From contig NZ_CP137079.1 in assembly GCF_033170155.1 (NCBI RefSeq), positions 1,798,001 through 1,862,000 on the forward strand: a stretch of DNA of 64,000 nt, read 5' to 3'. The position numbers were made by a program, and so were the translations under genes. Under the pieces are notes generated by a model. The model had not been told where the DNA came from and ran no database searches. It saw nothing but the letters and a program-made list of their open reading frames with translations. Source of the DNA: Raineyella sp. W15-4. Its GTDB lineage: Bacteria; Actinomycetota; Actinomycetes; Propionibacteriales; Propionibacteriaceae. This document shows positions 7,758 to 16,722 of the stretch, one piece after another (position 1 is the first letter of the stretch; each line of letters opens with the position of its first letter).

Positions 7758-7871
7758 TCAGGACGCGTTGGCGCTGAGGGCGCGGGGGTGTGCGGCTTGA
7801 GGGTACAGAGGGTGAGCCGCACAGCGGGCCGCGGCCGAGCCGGTCGGCCCCCACCCGCGCGGCGGTCGGAG

Positions 7872-9080
7872 TCAGGGCGTGACGCCCTGGGAGGCCAGCC
7901 AGACCAGCGGATCGGTCGCCGAGTAGGGCGTCAGCAGGCTGCTGCCCCGCGGGTAGTACTCGAAGTGGAGGTGCGGGCCGAAGGTCCGGCCGGTCAGACC
8001 GACGAACCCGATGATGTCCCCGGCTTTCACCTTCTGGCCGGGTCGCACCGTCGAGGCGAGCAGGTGGGCGTAGAGGGTGGAGCCGTCGGTGTGGGTGAGG
8101 ATCACGTGGGTGCCCGCCCAGTCACCGGCCACCGGCACCGTCACGGTGCCGTCGGCGGCAGCGCGGACCGGGGTGCCGATCGGAGCCCCGAAATCGACGC
8201 CGGTGTGATAGCTGGCCCAGGTGCCGACCGCGCCCCAGCGGGCGCCGACCGTGTACTGGCCCCTCGCGATCGGCGTCAGAGTCCGGCCGGTGGCGGCGCC
8301 GATCGTCCGACCGAGTCGGTTCAGCTCGGCTGGTACCGACGCCGGCCGGCTGCCATCGGCCAGGGGACGGACGAGGGTGCCGTCGGGCAACCGGATCCCC
8401 GTGTCGCCGGAGAGCTTGCCCGCCTCGAGGGCAGCCTGCTGGGCCTGGAGCAAAGCGGCCTCGGCCGCGGCCCTGTTCTTCTCGTCCACCAGGCGGGTCT
8501 GCTCGGTCCGGATCCCCTTGGCCGCATCGGCCTGGGCGGCCACCCGCTTCGCCTGCTCGCGCGAGGTGTTCTCCCGGGTCTCCTGCTCGGCGCGCGTCTG
8601 CTGGTCCGCGACCCGCTGAGCGGCCGAGAGATCGACCAGGGCACGGTCGAAGTCCGGCGCGGCCGGGCCGTTCGCGGCCTTGGCCGCCACCGCGGCGCCC
8701 GAGTCCAGGTAGCCCGGGGAACCCTCTGTCGCGGTCGTGGTGACGGTACCGGCCGCCGCCGGCGCCGGGGCGACGGCCGCTCCGGAACCGGACGGTGCAG
8801 GCGACGGCGCAGGGCCGTCGCCGGCCGATGACGCGGGGGATGATGATCCGCCATCCGACGACGATCCGCCCGAGCCGGCGGTGACGGCCACCAGATGATC
8901 CCCGGGGGCCGGTGCGACCGACCTCACGTCACGGTCGGCGCCGTGGGCGTCGTTGGCCTGGTGGGTGAGGCCGAGACCGCCCGCGACCAGCAGCCCGATC
9001 AGTGCGATCGCGACCGCCAGCAGGCCGGCGCGGCCCCATCCGCCGGGCGAGCGTGGAGTGATCGGTTGCGCTCCTGCCAT
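7872..9080 (-). CDS. Membrane-anchored M23 (LytM) peptidase
   Basis: The 402-residue protein has an N-terminal transmembrane anchor (LLAVAIALIGLLVAGGLGL, about residues 19-37), a Ser/Gly/Pro/Ala-rich linker, and a charged probable coiled coil about 140-220 (AEQETRENTSREQAKRV region). The C-terminal LytM domain carries the zinc motif HTGVDFG and the catalytic HLHFEY pair; the domain is complete. Such enzymes cut peptidoglycan cross-bridges, or, when coiled-coil-bearing like EnvC/NlpD, activate amidases; the intact zinc ligands favour real hydrolase activity. The start ATG 9080 has GGGGGAAC just upstream. No operon partner. Confidence 0.88.
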   Translation of the reverse strand: MAGAQPITPRSPGGWGRAGLLAVAIALIGLLVAGGLGLTHQANDAHGADRDVRSVAPAPGDHLVAVTAGSGGSSSDGGSSSPASSAGDGPAPSPAPSGSGAAVAPAPAAAGTVTTTATEGSPGYLDSGAAVAAKAANGPAAPDFDRALVDLSAAQRVADQQTRAEQETRENTSREQAKRVAAQADAAKGIRTEQTRLVDEKNRAAAEAALLQAQQAALEAGKLSGDTGIRLPDGTLVRPLADGSRPASVPAELNRLGRTIGAATGRTLTPIARGQYTVGARWGAVGTWASYHTGVDFGAPIGTPVRAAADGTVTVPVAGDWAGTHVILTHTDGSTLYAHLLASTVRPGQKVKAGDIIGFVGLTGRTFGPHLHFEYYPRGSSLLTPYSATDPLVWLASQGVTP

Positions 9081-9169
9081 GCCGTTCCCCCTGGGTCGGC
9101 GCGGCCCCCCGCCGCGTACGGCATCAGCCTAGAGCGGAGGGGTCGCACGACGGGGGCGCTGAGGAAGAA

Positions 9170-9207
9170 CTGTGGACAAGGTCATCCATCGGTTCACCTG
9201 TCCACAG
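9170..9207. promoter_or_regulatory. Inverted pair of DnaA-box-like sequences
   Basis: TGTGGACAA at 9171-9179 is the exact complement of the actinobacterial DnaA box TTGTCCACA. CTGTCCACA at 9198-9206 is one base off in the opposite orientation. Together they form a perfect 9-bp inverted repeat (CTGTGGACA/TGTCCACAG). The site lies 90-127 bp upstream of the M23 peptidase gene and just past the stop of the next gene. It could bind DnaA or simply act as a terminator hairpin. Confidence 0.5.
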
Positions 9208-9261
9208 GAACGTGGCGGATCCCACACACGTTCCCCGGCGTCCACCGAACCTCAGCGGTGG

Positions 9262-9960
9262 TCAGGCCGCATCCGAGGCAGACCGGTCAGGATGCTGCTC
9301 CTCGGATCGCTTCTCCTCGGCGATCGCCCGGGCCACCTGACCGGACTCCTCGCGGGCCAGGGTGGTGCGCAGCCGGTCGTACGACACCTCCCAGTCACGC
9401 ACGGTGCGACCGTAGCTGTGCAGGAAGCTCGGATCGGTGTGCGCGAGCCGCCACATCGTCCGGGCGTCGTCGCGGTCCGGGTCGGACGGATCGGTCTCGA
9501 TGCGGTCGAGCACCGCAGCGATCCGGATCACCTCACGGCAGGTCTCCCCGGTGACGGTGACCGTGTGGCGCTGGGCCAGCAGTCGGCCCCGGTTCGGCAG
9601 CGAGGCGAGCAGGACGGCCGCGGAGACCAGCACCGCCAGGGCGATCGGGATCACCACAGCGGCGGACTGCACGAAGAGGGCGAGCAGACCGCCCAGCACG
9701 AGGGCGGCGAGGAAGCCGCGGATGGCCCAGCGTGAGCCCACCTCGATCATCCCTGCCCGGTCGTCGCGGAACAGGGTGGCGTGGATGATGTCCCGCTTCC
9801 ACCCGGGCAGCCGTGGCTCGCACACCGTGTACGAGCGCTCCAGACCGTCGTCGGTCTCGATCCACCGGGACCAGCCGAAGCGGGTCCGCTCCACGACCGT
9901 GGTCGGTCGTCCATCGCGGTCCGGCCGGGTGACGGCCTCAGACCTGAGGGCGGTGTCCAT
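9262..9960 (-). CDS. Hypothetical protein with two membrane segments
   Basis: This is a protein of about 232 residues. The N-terminal part has no recognisable domain (TVVERTRFGWSRWIETDDGL). Two adjacent membrane segments follow at about 100-145 (GFLAALVLGGLLALFVQ, VIPIALAVLVSAAVLLASL), then a charged helical C-terminus. I chose the ATG at 9960, since AAGGAG lies 7 nt upstream; upstream in-frame codons are less convincing. I do not recognise the family. Likely a small integral membrane protein expressed alone. Confidence 0.7.
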   Translation of the reverse strand: MDTALRSEAVTRPDRDGRPTTVVERTRFGWSRWIETDDGLERSYTVCEPRLPGWKRDIIHATLFRDDRAGMIEVGSRWAIRGFLAALVLGGLLALFVQSAAVVIPIALAVLVSAAVLLASLPNRGRLLAQRHTVTVTGETCREVIRIAAVLDRIETDPSDPDRDDARTMWRLAHTDPSFLHSYGRTVRDWEVSYDRLRTTLAREESGQVARAIAEEKRSEEQHPDRSASDAA

Positions 9961-10142
9961 CCGCATCTCCTTGCGTGTCATACCGGGGAAGTTGCACGAC
10001 AGTTCCACTGTCACATCGGACGGCGGAGCCACGCGAGCGACACGCCGCGCATTCCCCAGTCACATACCCAGTCAACAGCTCCCTCCTTGGTCGACGGTGA
10101 GCCCCTCGGTCGAGGGCGTCTCTGCCGTCGGTGTGTCTCGTC

Positions 10143-11117
10143 TCAGTCGACAGTGAGAACGACCTTCCCGTGCCGGTGCCCGGTGGTGACCAGCGCGAAA
10201 CCGTCCGCGATCCGCTCCAGCGGCAGCCGGTGACCGACCAGCGGCGCCAGGGTGCCGTTCTCCAGTCCGGCTCCGATCGCCGCCAGGGCCTGCCGGGTCT
10301 GGGCCGGGGTGATGTGCCACAGGGCGACACCGAGGATCGCGGCCTCGGTGCGCATCACCAGCCGCGGGGTGATCTCGACCGGCGTACGGGCTCCGACGAC
10401 CACCACCCGGCCGTTGCGAGCGAGCAGGCCGAGGTCGGCTTCGAGATTGTTGCTGGCGGCCATCTCGATCACCACGTCGATGCCTTCGGGGGTGGCCCGG
10501 CGCAGCTCTTCGACATGGTCGGTGGCGCTGTGGTCCACCACGACGTGGGCCCCCTGCCGGGCGGCCAGTGCACGACCCTCCGCGGTGCCGGCGGTGGCCA
10601 GCACCCGGGCGCCGTGGGCCCGGGCGAACTGGACGCAGGCCTGGCCGACCCCGCCGCTGGCCCCGTGGACGAGCACGGTCTCCCCCGGGCGGAGATCGGC
10701 ACGCTGGAACAGCGCCCGATACGCCGTCGCGTACGGCACCCCCAGTGCGGCCCCCTCCTCGTAGCCGACGCTGTCCGGCAGCCGCCGGACGACCCGGGCC
10801 TCGGCCACGTGATACTGCGCGAAGGCCCCGTCGCTGGCGGCGAGGATGCCGGCGACGAACACCCGGTCCCCGACCGCCAGCCCGGTCACCTCCGCGCCGA
10901 TCGCGTCGATCTCCCCCGCAGAATCGAAGCCCGGCACCCACGGCAGCGGATTGTGGAAGAACTCGTAGCCACCCCGCACCATGTAGGTGTCGGCGGGATT
11001 GAGGCCTGCGGCACGGACCCGGACACGCACCTGGCCGGGCCCCGGCTCGGGCTTCACGGTGTCGACGTAGCGCAGCACACCGGCGTCTCCGTGCTCGGTG
11101 ATCTGGACAGCCCTCAT
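10143..11117 (-). CDS. Zinc-independent quinone oxidoreductase (MDR family)
   Basis: The 324-residue medium-chain reductase has the GroES-like N-domain (EPGPGQVRVRVRAAGLNPAD, VPGFDSAGEIDAIG) and the Rossmann motif VLVHGASGGVGQACVQFA. No zinc-binding Cys cluster or catalytic Cys/His of alcohol dehydrogenases is present, which places it with NADPH:quinone reductases such as QorA and zeta-crystallin. It probably reduces quinones or other reactive carbonyls with NADPH in the cytosol. It is divergent from the AbrB-type membrane protein gene; no operon partner. Confidence 0.9.
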   Translation of the reverse strand: MRAVQITEHGDAGVLRYVDTVKPEPGPGQVRVRVRAAGLNPADTYMVRGGYEFFHNPLPWVPGFDSAGEIDAIGAEVTGLAVGDRVFVAGILAASDGAFAQYHVAEARVVRRLPDSVGYEEGAALGVPYATAYRALFQRADLRPGETVLVHGASGGVGQACVQFARAHGARVLATAGTAEGRALAARQGAHVVVDHSATDHVEELRRATPEGIDVVIEMAASNNLEADLGLLARNGRVVVVGARTPVEITPRLVMRTEAAILGVALWHITPAQTRQALAAIGAGLENGTLAPLVGHRLPLERIADGFALVTTGHRHGKVVLTVD

Positions 11118-11230
11118 GGATATCCCCCTCGTGGACCTGGCCCGGCCTCGGACCCTCCTGACAGCTCCGAGACTAGTCCGTCGCCGGGCGGTGGTGCGGG
11201 GATGCTCCGGACCTGTGGTCGACTGGGGAC

Positions 11231-12331
11231 ATGACGTCCCCCGGTCGCATCTTCGGTGAGCAGGTGCATCCTCTCGGGTGGGTAATCCTGCTCGTTCTGA
11301 CGGCCGGGCTGGTGGTGGCGGCCCGCGGCGTGGGGATCCCCTCCCCCGAGATCCTCGCGGCGATGGTCGCAGGCACCGCGGTGGCCCTCAGTGGGCGTGG
11401 CCCCCGCCGGGTGCCGCCGCCACTGGCCGTGGCCGGCCAGGCCGTGATGGGGACTGCGCTCGGGGCGATGGTGACCTCCCAGGAGTTGCGGGCGCTCGCC
11501 GCGGACTGGGTCGGAGTCCTCGTCGTCACCGTGCTCACCCTGGTGATCAGCTTCGGCTCCGGGTTCCTGCTCGCCCTGCATCCCGCGGTGGACCGGGTCA
11601 CCGGGGTGCTGTCGATGGCGGCCGGCGGAGCCAGCGGACTGGTGGCGGTGGCCGGCGATCTCGGTGGCGACATCCGGATGGTCGGCACCCTGCAGTACAC
11701 CCGGGTGCTGCTGATCACCGCGTCGACGCCGCCGATCGCCGCGTACGTCTTCGGTGCCCCGGCCGCGGCGGTGCCGGCCGGTCCGTCGGACGGTGCCGGT
11801 GGGGTCCTGGTCGGGATCGGCTGCACGATCGTCGGCCTGCTGGTCGGCCGCGTCGTCCGGGTGCCCGCCGGTGACCTGCTCGGCCCGATGGTGGTCACCG
11901 CCGCGGTGGCGATCTGGGGTGGGGTCCCCGCGCCGGCGCTGCCCGGCGTCGTGGTGGCGGTGGCGTACGTGGTGATCGGCTGGACCGCCACCCTCGGGTT
12001 CACCCGGGCGGCGCTGGGGACCGTGGTGCGGGTGCTGCCGCTGTCGCTGGGGCTGGTGTTCGTGTTGATGGTGGTCAGCGCGGTGGCCGGAGTGTGGCTG
12101 GCGCGGCTGGCCGGGCTGCCCGACCTGGACGGCTATCTCGCCACCACTCCGGGCGGGATGATGGCGGTGCTGGCGGTCGCCGCGGCGTCGGGTGGCAACG
12201 TCACGTTCATCACCGGGGTGCAGGCCGTACGGCTGTTCCTGATGTTGGCGCTCACCCCACTGCTCACCGGCTGGCTGCACCGCCATGCCGGCCCGGCGTC
12301 GTCGACCCCGTCCGGTCGCGGGAGCGACTGA
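11231..12331 (+). CDS. AbrB family membrane protein (COG3180)
   Basis: The 366-residue polytopic protein has about ten membrane segments in two internally similar halves. Each half ends in a Gly-rich motif: SMAAGGASGLVAVAGDLGGD and YLATTPGGMMAVLAVAA. This is the duplicated AbrB membrane-protein family, sometimes labelled ammonia monooxygenase in databases without evidence; it is unrelated to the AbrB transcription factor. A transport role is inferred. The gene is divergent from the quinone oxidoreductase and lies 150 bp before the acyl-CoA synthetase. Confidence 0.82.
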   Translation: MTSPGRIFGEQVHPLGWVILLVLTAGLVVAARGVGIPSPEILAAMVAGTAVALSGRGPRRVPPPLAVAGQAVMGTALGAMVTSQELRALAADWVGVLVVTVLTLVISFGSGFLLALHPAVDRVTGVLSMAAGGASGLVAVAGDLGGDIRMVGTLQYTRVLLITASTPPIAAYVFGAPAAAVPAGPSDGAGGVLVGIGCTIVGLLVGRVVRVPAGDLLGPMVVTAAVAIWGGVPAPALPGVVVAVAYVVIGWTATLGFTRAALGTVVRVLPLSLGLVFVLMVVSAVAGVWLARLAGLPDLDGYLATTPGGMMAVLAVAAASGGNVTFITGVQAVRLFLMLALTPLLTGWLHRHAGPASSTPSGRGSD

Positions 12332-12424
12332 CCGACCCGGCTGTCGGGACCGCACAACGAGGGCGCGGCACGCTTGTCGGTCCCTCACGGCGAGAACACA
12401 GGAACCGCCGCGTATCGTTCTACC

Positions 12425-12454
12425 TACGCGAGCGTAACCGACGCGAGCGTAACC
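12425..12454. promoter_or_regulatory. Two tandem operator-like palindromes
   Basis: TACGC-GA-GCGTA is perfect at 12425-12436 and repeats as ACGC-GA-GCGT from 12441; the 14-mer ACGCGAGCGTAACC occurs twice with a 15-bp period. The pair ends 30 bp before the TTG start of the acyl-CoA synthetase, so it is a candidate operator, perhaps for a TetR-type repressor. No regulator gene lies adjacent. Confidence 0.5.
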
Positions 12455-12483
12455 ACGCTGTCACCCGAGATCAGAGGTGCCCC

Positions 12484-14193
12484 TTGAGCCGAGCAACCGA
12501 GCAGATCCGCGCCGCCCGAGACCTGCTGCTGTCCTTCCACGGTCGCGTCGACGAGGCCCGGGCCGCCTTCACCTGGCCCGAGATCTCAGGACCCTTCAAC
12601 TGGGCGATCGACTGGTTCGACGCGGTGGGCCGGGGCAACGACCGCACCGCGCTGTGGATCTGCCAGGTCGACGGTCGCGAGGACCGGTGGAGCTACGACG
12701 ACATCGTCCGCCGCTCGGATGCGGTGGCCGGTTGGCTGCGGGAGCAGGGACTCGGCAAGGGCGACACCGTGATGCTGATGCTCGGCAACCAGATCGAGCT
12801 GTGGGAGGCGATGCTGGCGGTGATGAAGATCGGCGCGGTGATCCTGCCCACTGCCGAGGCCGTCACCAGCGAGGACCTGGTCGACCGGATCGGCCGGGCC
12901 GGCGTCCGGGCGGTCATCGCGAACGCCCCGGACACGCCGAAGTTCGCCACCGTCCCCGGCGACTACGTGCGGATCACCACCGCCGCCGCGCACGACGGCT
13001 GGATCTCCTTCGCCGACGCGTACGACCATCCGTCCGAGCCGCAGCCGGTGGTCACCGACGCCGACGACCCGGTGCTGCAGTACTTCACCTCGGGCACCAC
13101 GAAGGAACCGAAGCTGGTCGGGCACACCCAGCTGTCCTATCCGGTCGGTCACCTCTCGACGACGTACTTCATCGGCGTCCGGCCCGGCGACGTGCACCTC
13201 AACATCAGCTCCCCCGGGTGGGGCAAGCATGCCTGGAGCAGCTTCTTCGCCCCGTGGATCGCCGAGGCAACGATCTTCGTCTACAACTACCGGCGTTTCG
13301 ACGCCCACGAGCTGCTCCGGCACATGCGCCGGGTGGACGTCGCCACGTTCTGCGCCCCGCCGACGGTGTGGCGGATGATGATCCAGGCCGATCTCGGTGA
13401 GCGGCCCGCTTCCCTGCGGGAGGTCGTCGGCGCCGGGGAGCCGCTGAACCCCGAGGTGATCCGCTCGGTGCAGGAGCGGTGGGGGCTGACCATTCGCGAC
13501 GGCTATGGGCAGACCGAGACCACCGCGCAGATCGGCAACGTTCCCGGCGAGCCGGTGAAGCCCGGGTCGATGGGCAAGCCGTTGCCGGGGGTGCCGATCG
13601 AGATCGTCGACCCGGAGACCGGTGAACCGTCCGAGATCGGTGAGATCTGCCTGCGGCTGGACGCCCGGCCGCTCAACCTGATGCACGGCTACGTGGGCAT
13701 GCCGGAACTCACCCGGCAGGTGCAGCACGGCGGCTACTACCACACCGGCGATCTGGTGACCCGGGACAAGGACGGATACATCACTTACGTCGGACGCACC
13801 GACGACGTGTTCAAGGCCTCCGACTACAAGGTCTCGCCGTTCGAGCTGGAGAGCGTCCTGATCGAGCACCCGGCGGTCGCCGAGGCCGCCGTCGTACCGT
13901 CCCCCGATCCGACCCGGCTGGCGGTCCCGAAGGCGTACGTCACGCTCGCCCCGGGCTTCGAGCGCACCCGGGAGACGGCCCTGTCGATCCTGGCGTACGC
14001 GCGGGATCACCTGGCGCCCTACCTGCGGGTGCGCCGGCTGGAGTTCGACGAGCTGCCGAAGACCATCTCCGGCAAGATCCGCCGGGTGGCGTTGCGTGGC
14101 CGGGAACTGGCGGCCCAACGCGGTGCCCACGCCGAGCCAGGACGCACCGAATACCGCTACGAGGACTTCCCGGAGCTCCGTACGCAGCACTGA
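12484..14193 (+). CDS. AMP-forming acyl-CoA synthetase, ACSM-like
   Basis: The 569-residue ANL-superfamily enzyme activates a carboxylic acid with ATP and CoA. It shows the phosphate loop YFTSGTTKEPKL, the A5 motif DGYGQTET, YHTGDL, and the C-terminal catalytic Lys in PKTISGKIRR. Length and order fit medium-chain/aryl acyl-CoA synthetases. I chose TTG 12484 because AGAGGTG precedes it and homology begins there; the open frame extends much further left without family similarity. The TTG start implies modest translation. Tandem palindromes lie immediately upstream. Substrate cannot be told from sequence. Confidence 0.9.
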   Translation: MSRATEQIRAARDLLLSFHGRVDEARAAFTWPEISGPFNWAIDWFDAVGRGNDRTALWICQVDGREDRWSYDDIVRRSDAVAGWLREQGLGKGDTVMLMLGNQIELWEAMLAVMKIGAVILPTAEAVTSEDLVDRIGRAGVRAVIANAPDTPKFATVPGDYVRITTAAAHDGWISFADAYDHPSEPQPVVTDADDPVLQYFTSGTTKEPKLVGHTQLSYPVGHLSTTYFIGVRPGDVHLNISSPGWGKHAWSSFFAPWIAEATIFVYNYRRFDAHELLRHMRRVDVATFCAPPTVWRMMIQADLGERPASLREVVGAGEPLNPEVIRSVQERWGLTIRDGYGQTETTAQIGNVPGEPVKPGSMGKPLPGVPIEIVDPETGEPSEIGEICLRLDARPLNLMHGYVGMPELTRQVQHGGYYHTGDLVTRDKDGYITYVGRTDDVFKASDYKVSPFELESVLIEHPAVAEAAVVPSPDPTRLAVPKAYVTLAPGFERTRETALSILAYARDHLAPYLRVRRLEFDELPKTISGKIRRVALRGRELAAQRGAHAEPGRTEYRYEDFPELRTQH

Positions 14194-14234
14194 CGGCTCC
14201 GGCGGGGCCCACCCCGGCCGACCGATACGTACGA

Positions 14235-14269
14235 CAGGAGGGGCGGACCGTGGTGGTCCGCCCCTCCTG
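14235..14269. terminator. Bidirectional terminator hairpin
   Basis: A perfect 15-bp stem, CAGGAGGGGCGGACC (14235-14249) with GGTCCGCCCCTCCTG (14255-14269), and a 5-nt loop lies between the convergent stops of the acyl-CoA synthetase and the wall protein gene. It probably ends both transcripts. Confidence 0.85.
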
Positions 14270-14287
14270 GTCGGTGATCGGGACTGC

Positions 14288-15889
14288 TCAGCCCTGGTCG
14301 TGGCTGCCGCGGCCGCCGCGGGAGGTGGTGAGCAGGGTGGCCCCGGCCGCGAGGATGCCCAGCCCCAGCAGGCCGAAGACGGCCGCCGGTCCGCCGGTCC
14401 GGGGCAGTCGCGCCGCGATGTTCTTCGCCGCGTCGTCGGCGACCTGGGTGGCCGAACCGCCGGTGGTGTTACCCGGTTTCTGTGTTGTCGAGGCGGAGGA
14501 GTGGATCGGGGCCGGCGAGGGGCTGGCCGAGGTGGCGGCCACCTGGCCCGTGGCCGCGGCCCGGCCGGCCGGCCACACCGGCGTGGCCGTCGCCGACGGC
14601 TTGGCGGTCGGTGAGGACGATGCCGACGGCGAGGAGACGGCAGAGCGGGAGGTCGTGGCGCTCGCCGACGGGCCGCTGGTCGGCAGCCGGTCGTCCCGAT
14701 CCAGCCCGGTGTCGCTGGCCGAGGCGACGGAGGGATCTGCCCCGGTCAGCGTGCCGGACGTCGAGGTGGTGGTACCGGCCGGGATGGTCGTCGACCCCTC
14801 GGTGTAGCCGGTGCCGGCCGCGCCCTGGAACCGGATGATGACCTCGTAGTTCGGCACCTTGCTCCAGCCGGCCGGCAGGTCCAGCCCGGCGCTGAGGCGG
14901 CCCTCCGCATCCGTGGTCACCGTCCCCAACGTGGCACCGGTGGTGTCGACCACCGGGAATGCCGTGTTGGCGAGCGGCTTCCCGTTGGCGTCGTAGACGA
15001 TCCCGCTGAAGTACACCCGGTTGGTCTGCGGGTTGATCACCCAGATCACCCCGGTCACGGTGGCGGGGTTGTCACCGGACGCGGCCGTGCCGGTGCCGAC
15101 CGATGCGCTCGGGGAGGCCGAGGGGGTCGGCAGCAGGGGCGACGAGCTGGCGCTCGGCGTCGCGGACGGCTTGGCGGAGGTCACCGCAGAGACGCTCGCG
15201 GAGGGAGAGGCAGTCGACGAGGGCGAGCTGCTGGCGGACGGCGATGCACTCGGCGACGTGGCCGTCGACGACGGCGTGGGGGTCGAGGTGGTCTGGTTCG
15301 AGACCTGGTCGGCGGTCGCCGCGGCCGCTGGGAGCTTGTCGTACTGGTAGAGGTCGTACTGCTTCATGATCTTGATCACAGAGTCCGCGTACGCCGGATC
15401 GGTGGCATAGCCGCCGGCGGCGATGGCGCGGATGAACTGGTCCGGATCATCTGTGTGGTCGAACGCCGCCCGGTATCGACTCAGTGACGTCAGCAGGCGA
15501 CCGTAATCGGAGAAGGAATCCGCGGTGGTCGCGTACGTCCGGAATCCGTCGACGATCGTCGTGGACCCGGACGCGGAGTATTCCTTCGTCTGTAACGAAA
15601 CGCAGCCCTGTTGGAAGGGGCTCTTCTGCGAGGTGCATTTGATGCCGAAATAGTTGTGATAGGTCCGGGAGAGGGAAGAATCTCCCCAACCGGACTCGAG
15701 GATCGACTGTGCCATGGCGACGGCGGCGGGAACCTTGTATTCCCGTTGCACACCTTGGGCGGCGTCGAGCGTCTGCTTGATGTACGTGGAAGGAGCGAGG
15801 GCCCTTGCGTACGGGGAGAAGATCGCTCCACCGAACACGAGAAGAACCGACGCCGCAGCGGTCAGGATTACTCGTAGTGTTCGTGCCAC
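14288..15889 (-). CDS. LPXTG-anchored N-acetylglucosaminidase
   Basis: This secreted wall protein has about 533 residues. A signal peptide (VARTLRVILTAAASVLLVFG) is followed by a glucosaminidase domain (about residues 40-195) with the catalytic-type Glu in AQSILESGWGDSSLS and YHNYFGIKC. A long Ser/Ala/Thr/Pro linker comes next, then a beta-rich segment like a Cna-B/carboxypeptidase-regulatory fold (GIVYDANGKPLANTAFPV) and another Ser/Thr linker. The C-terminus LPRTGG, a hydrophobic stretch and a basic end form a sortase signal. It should hydrolyse peptidoglycan glycan strands at the cell wall. The start is unsure: GTG 15889 gives a clean signal peptide, a TTG at 15925 adds 12 residues. Confidence 0.85.
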   Translation of the reverse strand: MARTLRVILTAAASVLLVFGGAIFSPYARALAPSTYIKQTLDAAQGVQREYKVPAAVAMAQSILESGWGDSSLSRTYHNYFGIKCTSQKSPFQQGCVSLQTKEYSASGSTTIVDGFRTYATTADSFSDYGRLLTSLSRYRAAFDHTDDPDQFIRAIAAGGYATDPAYADSVIKIMKQYDLYQYDKLPAAAATADQVSNQTTSTPTPSSTATSPSASPSASSSPSSTASPSASVSAVTSAKPSATPSASSSPLLPTPSASPSASVGTGTAASGDNPATVTGVIWVINPQTNRVYFSGIVYDANGKPLANTAFPVVDTTGATLGTVTTDAEGRLSAGLDLPAGWSKVPNYEVIIRFQGAAGTGYTEGSTTIPAGTTTSTSGTLTGADPSVASASDTGLDRDDRLPTSGPSASATTSRSAVSSPSASSSPTAKPSATATPVWPAGRAAATGQVAATSASPSPAPIHSSASTTQKPGNTTGGSATQVADDAAKNIAARLPRTGGPAAVFGLLGLGILAAGATLLTTSRGGRGSHDQG

Positions 15890-15990
15890 GTTGACACCAT
15901 GGAAAATGTCCTCGGTCGGCGGCAAGTATCAGCCTGAAGCTCAGGTTGAGAGAACAGGGCTCTCCGAGGACCTGTTCCGAGATCGGAAAA

Positions 15991-16030
15991 GGGCGTCGAC
16001 CGGCCTCTCTGTGAAGACCTGTCGACGCCC
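15991..16030 (-). terminator. Hairpin after the DUF2231 gene
   Basis: GGGCGTCGAC (15991-16000) pairs perfectly with GTCGACGCCC (16021-16030), with a 20-nt loop, about 48 bp past the stop of the minus-strand gene at 16078. Probably its terminator; it also lies in the upstream region of the glucosaminidase gene. Confidence 0.5.
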
Positions 16031-16077
16031 CTGTGAGGGCCTGCGGTGACCGCCGGTGGAGCGGCTCGGACGCCCTG

Positions 16078-16608
16078 TCAGTTCCCGGCTGCCGGTGAGG
16101 TCGCGGCGATCCGGGCCCGCCAGGCGGCACTGGCCCCGGTGTGACCGGCGTACACGACCGAGCCGAGCAGACCGAGCGACACCACGATCACCAGGACCGC
16201 CGCGGACACCGGCAGCACGCCGTGCGGCTGCTTCCCACCACGGGAGCGCAGGGCCCACAGCACGGCCGCCAGGACGACCAGCATGAAGAGGATCCCGACG
16301 GCCCCGGCCAGGTCACCCAGCTCACTGTGGTCGAGGATCGCCTGCACCTGCGGGTCGGCGCTGCCGCGGCGCGCCACGGTCCCGAGGTCGGGGACCAGCC
16401 GGCCGGCCAGCCGCTCACCGCTCTCCTTGGTGACGAAGGCACTCACCCCGGCGACGACCGCCAGCACCACGACGGGCCACTTCAGCACCGGCCGCCAAGA
16501 GGGGCGGACGGCATGGGCGATCGCCGCCAGGGCGGCGATCGGTCCGAGCACGACATACGCGTGGAGGACGAGGATGTGGACAGGGAGCCCGAAGATCACG
16601 TCGAACAT
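16078..16608 (-). CDS. DUF2231 family membrane protein
   Basis: The 176-residue protein has four predicted membrane helices. The start MFDVIFGLPVHILVLHAYVV and the closing VVYAGHTGASAAWRA are the family hallmarks of DUF2231, which often carries conserved membrane His residues (here H11, H16 and the final GHTG). The role is unknown; some relatives accompany redox or haem proteins. Here it is monocistronic between the glucosaminidase and the RNA ligase gene. Confidence 0.8.
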   Translation of the reverse strand: MFDVIFGLPVHILVLHAYVVLGPIAALAAIAHAVRPSWRPVLKWPVVVLAVVAGVSAFVTKESGERLAGRLVPDLGTVARRGSADPQVQAILDHSELGDLAGAVGILFMLVVLAAVLWALRSRGGKQPHGVLPVSAAVLVIVVSLGLLGSVVYAGHTGASAAWRARIAATSPAAGN

Positions 16609-16722
16609 GGCGGCAGCCTAGGCTTCCGGGGGCGGCGGACAGGCCAGGGTCGCCTTACGCGCCGAGCCGAGCTTCGAGGCCCGGGATCGGCGCCGACCCG
16701 CGCTGTCGCGCGCCGTTCGCGA

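Noticed and set aside
12094-12483. Upstream extension of the acyl-CoA synthetase frame into the AbrB-type gene
   Set aside because: The region is the other-frame shadow of the AbrB-type membrane protein; family similarity and a ribosome site start at TTG 12484.
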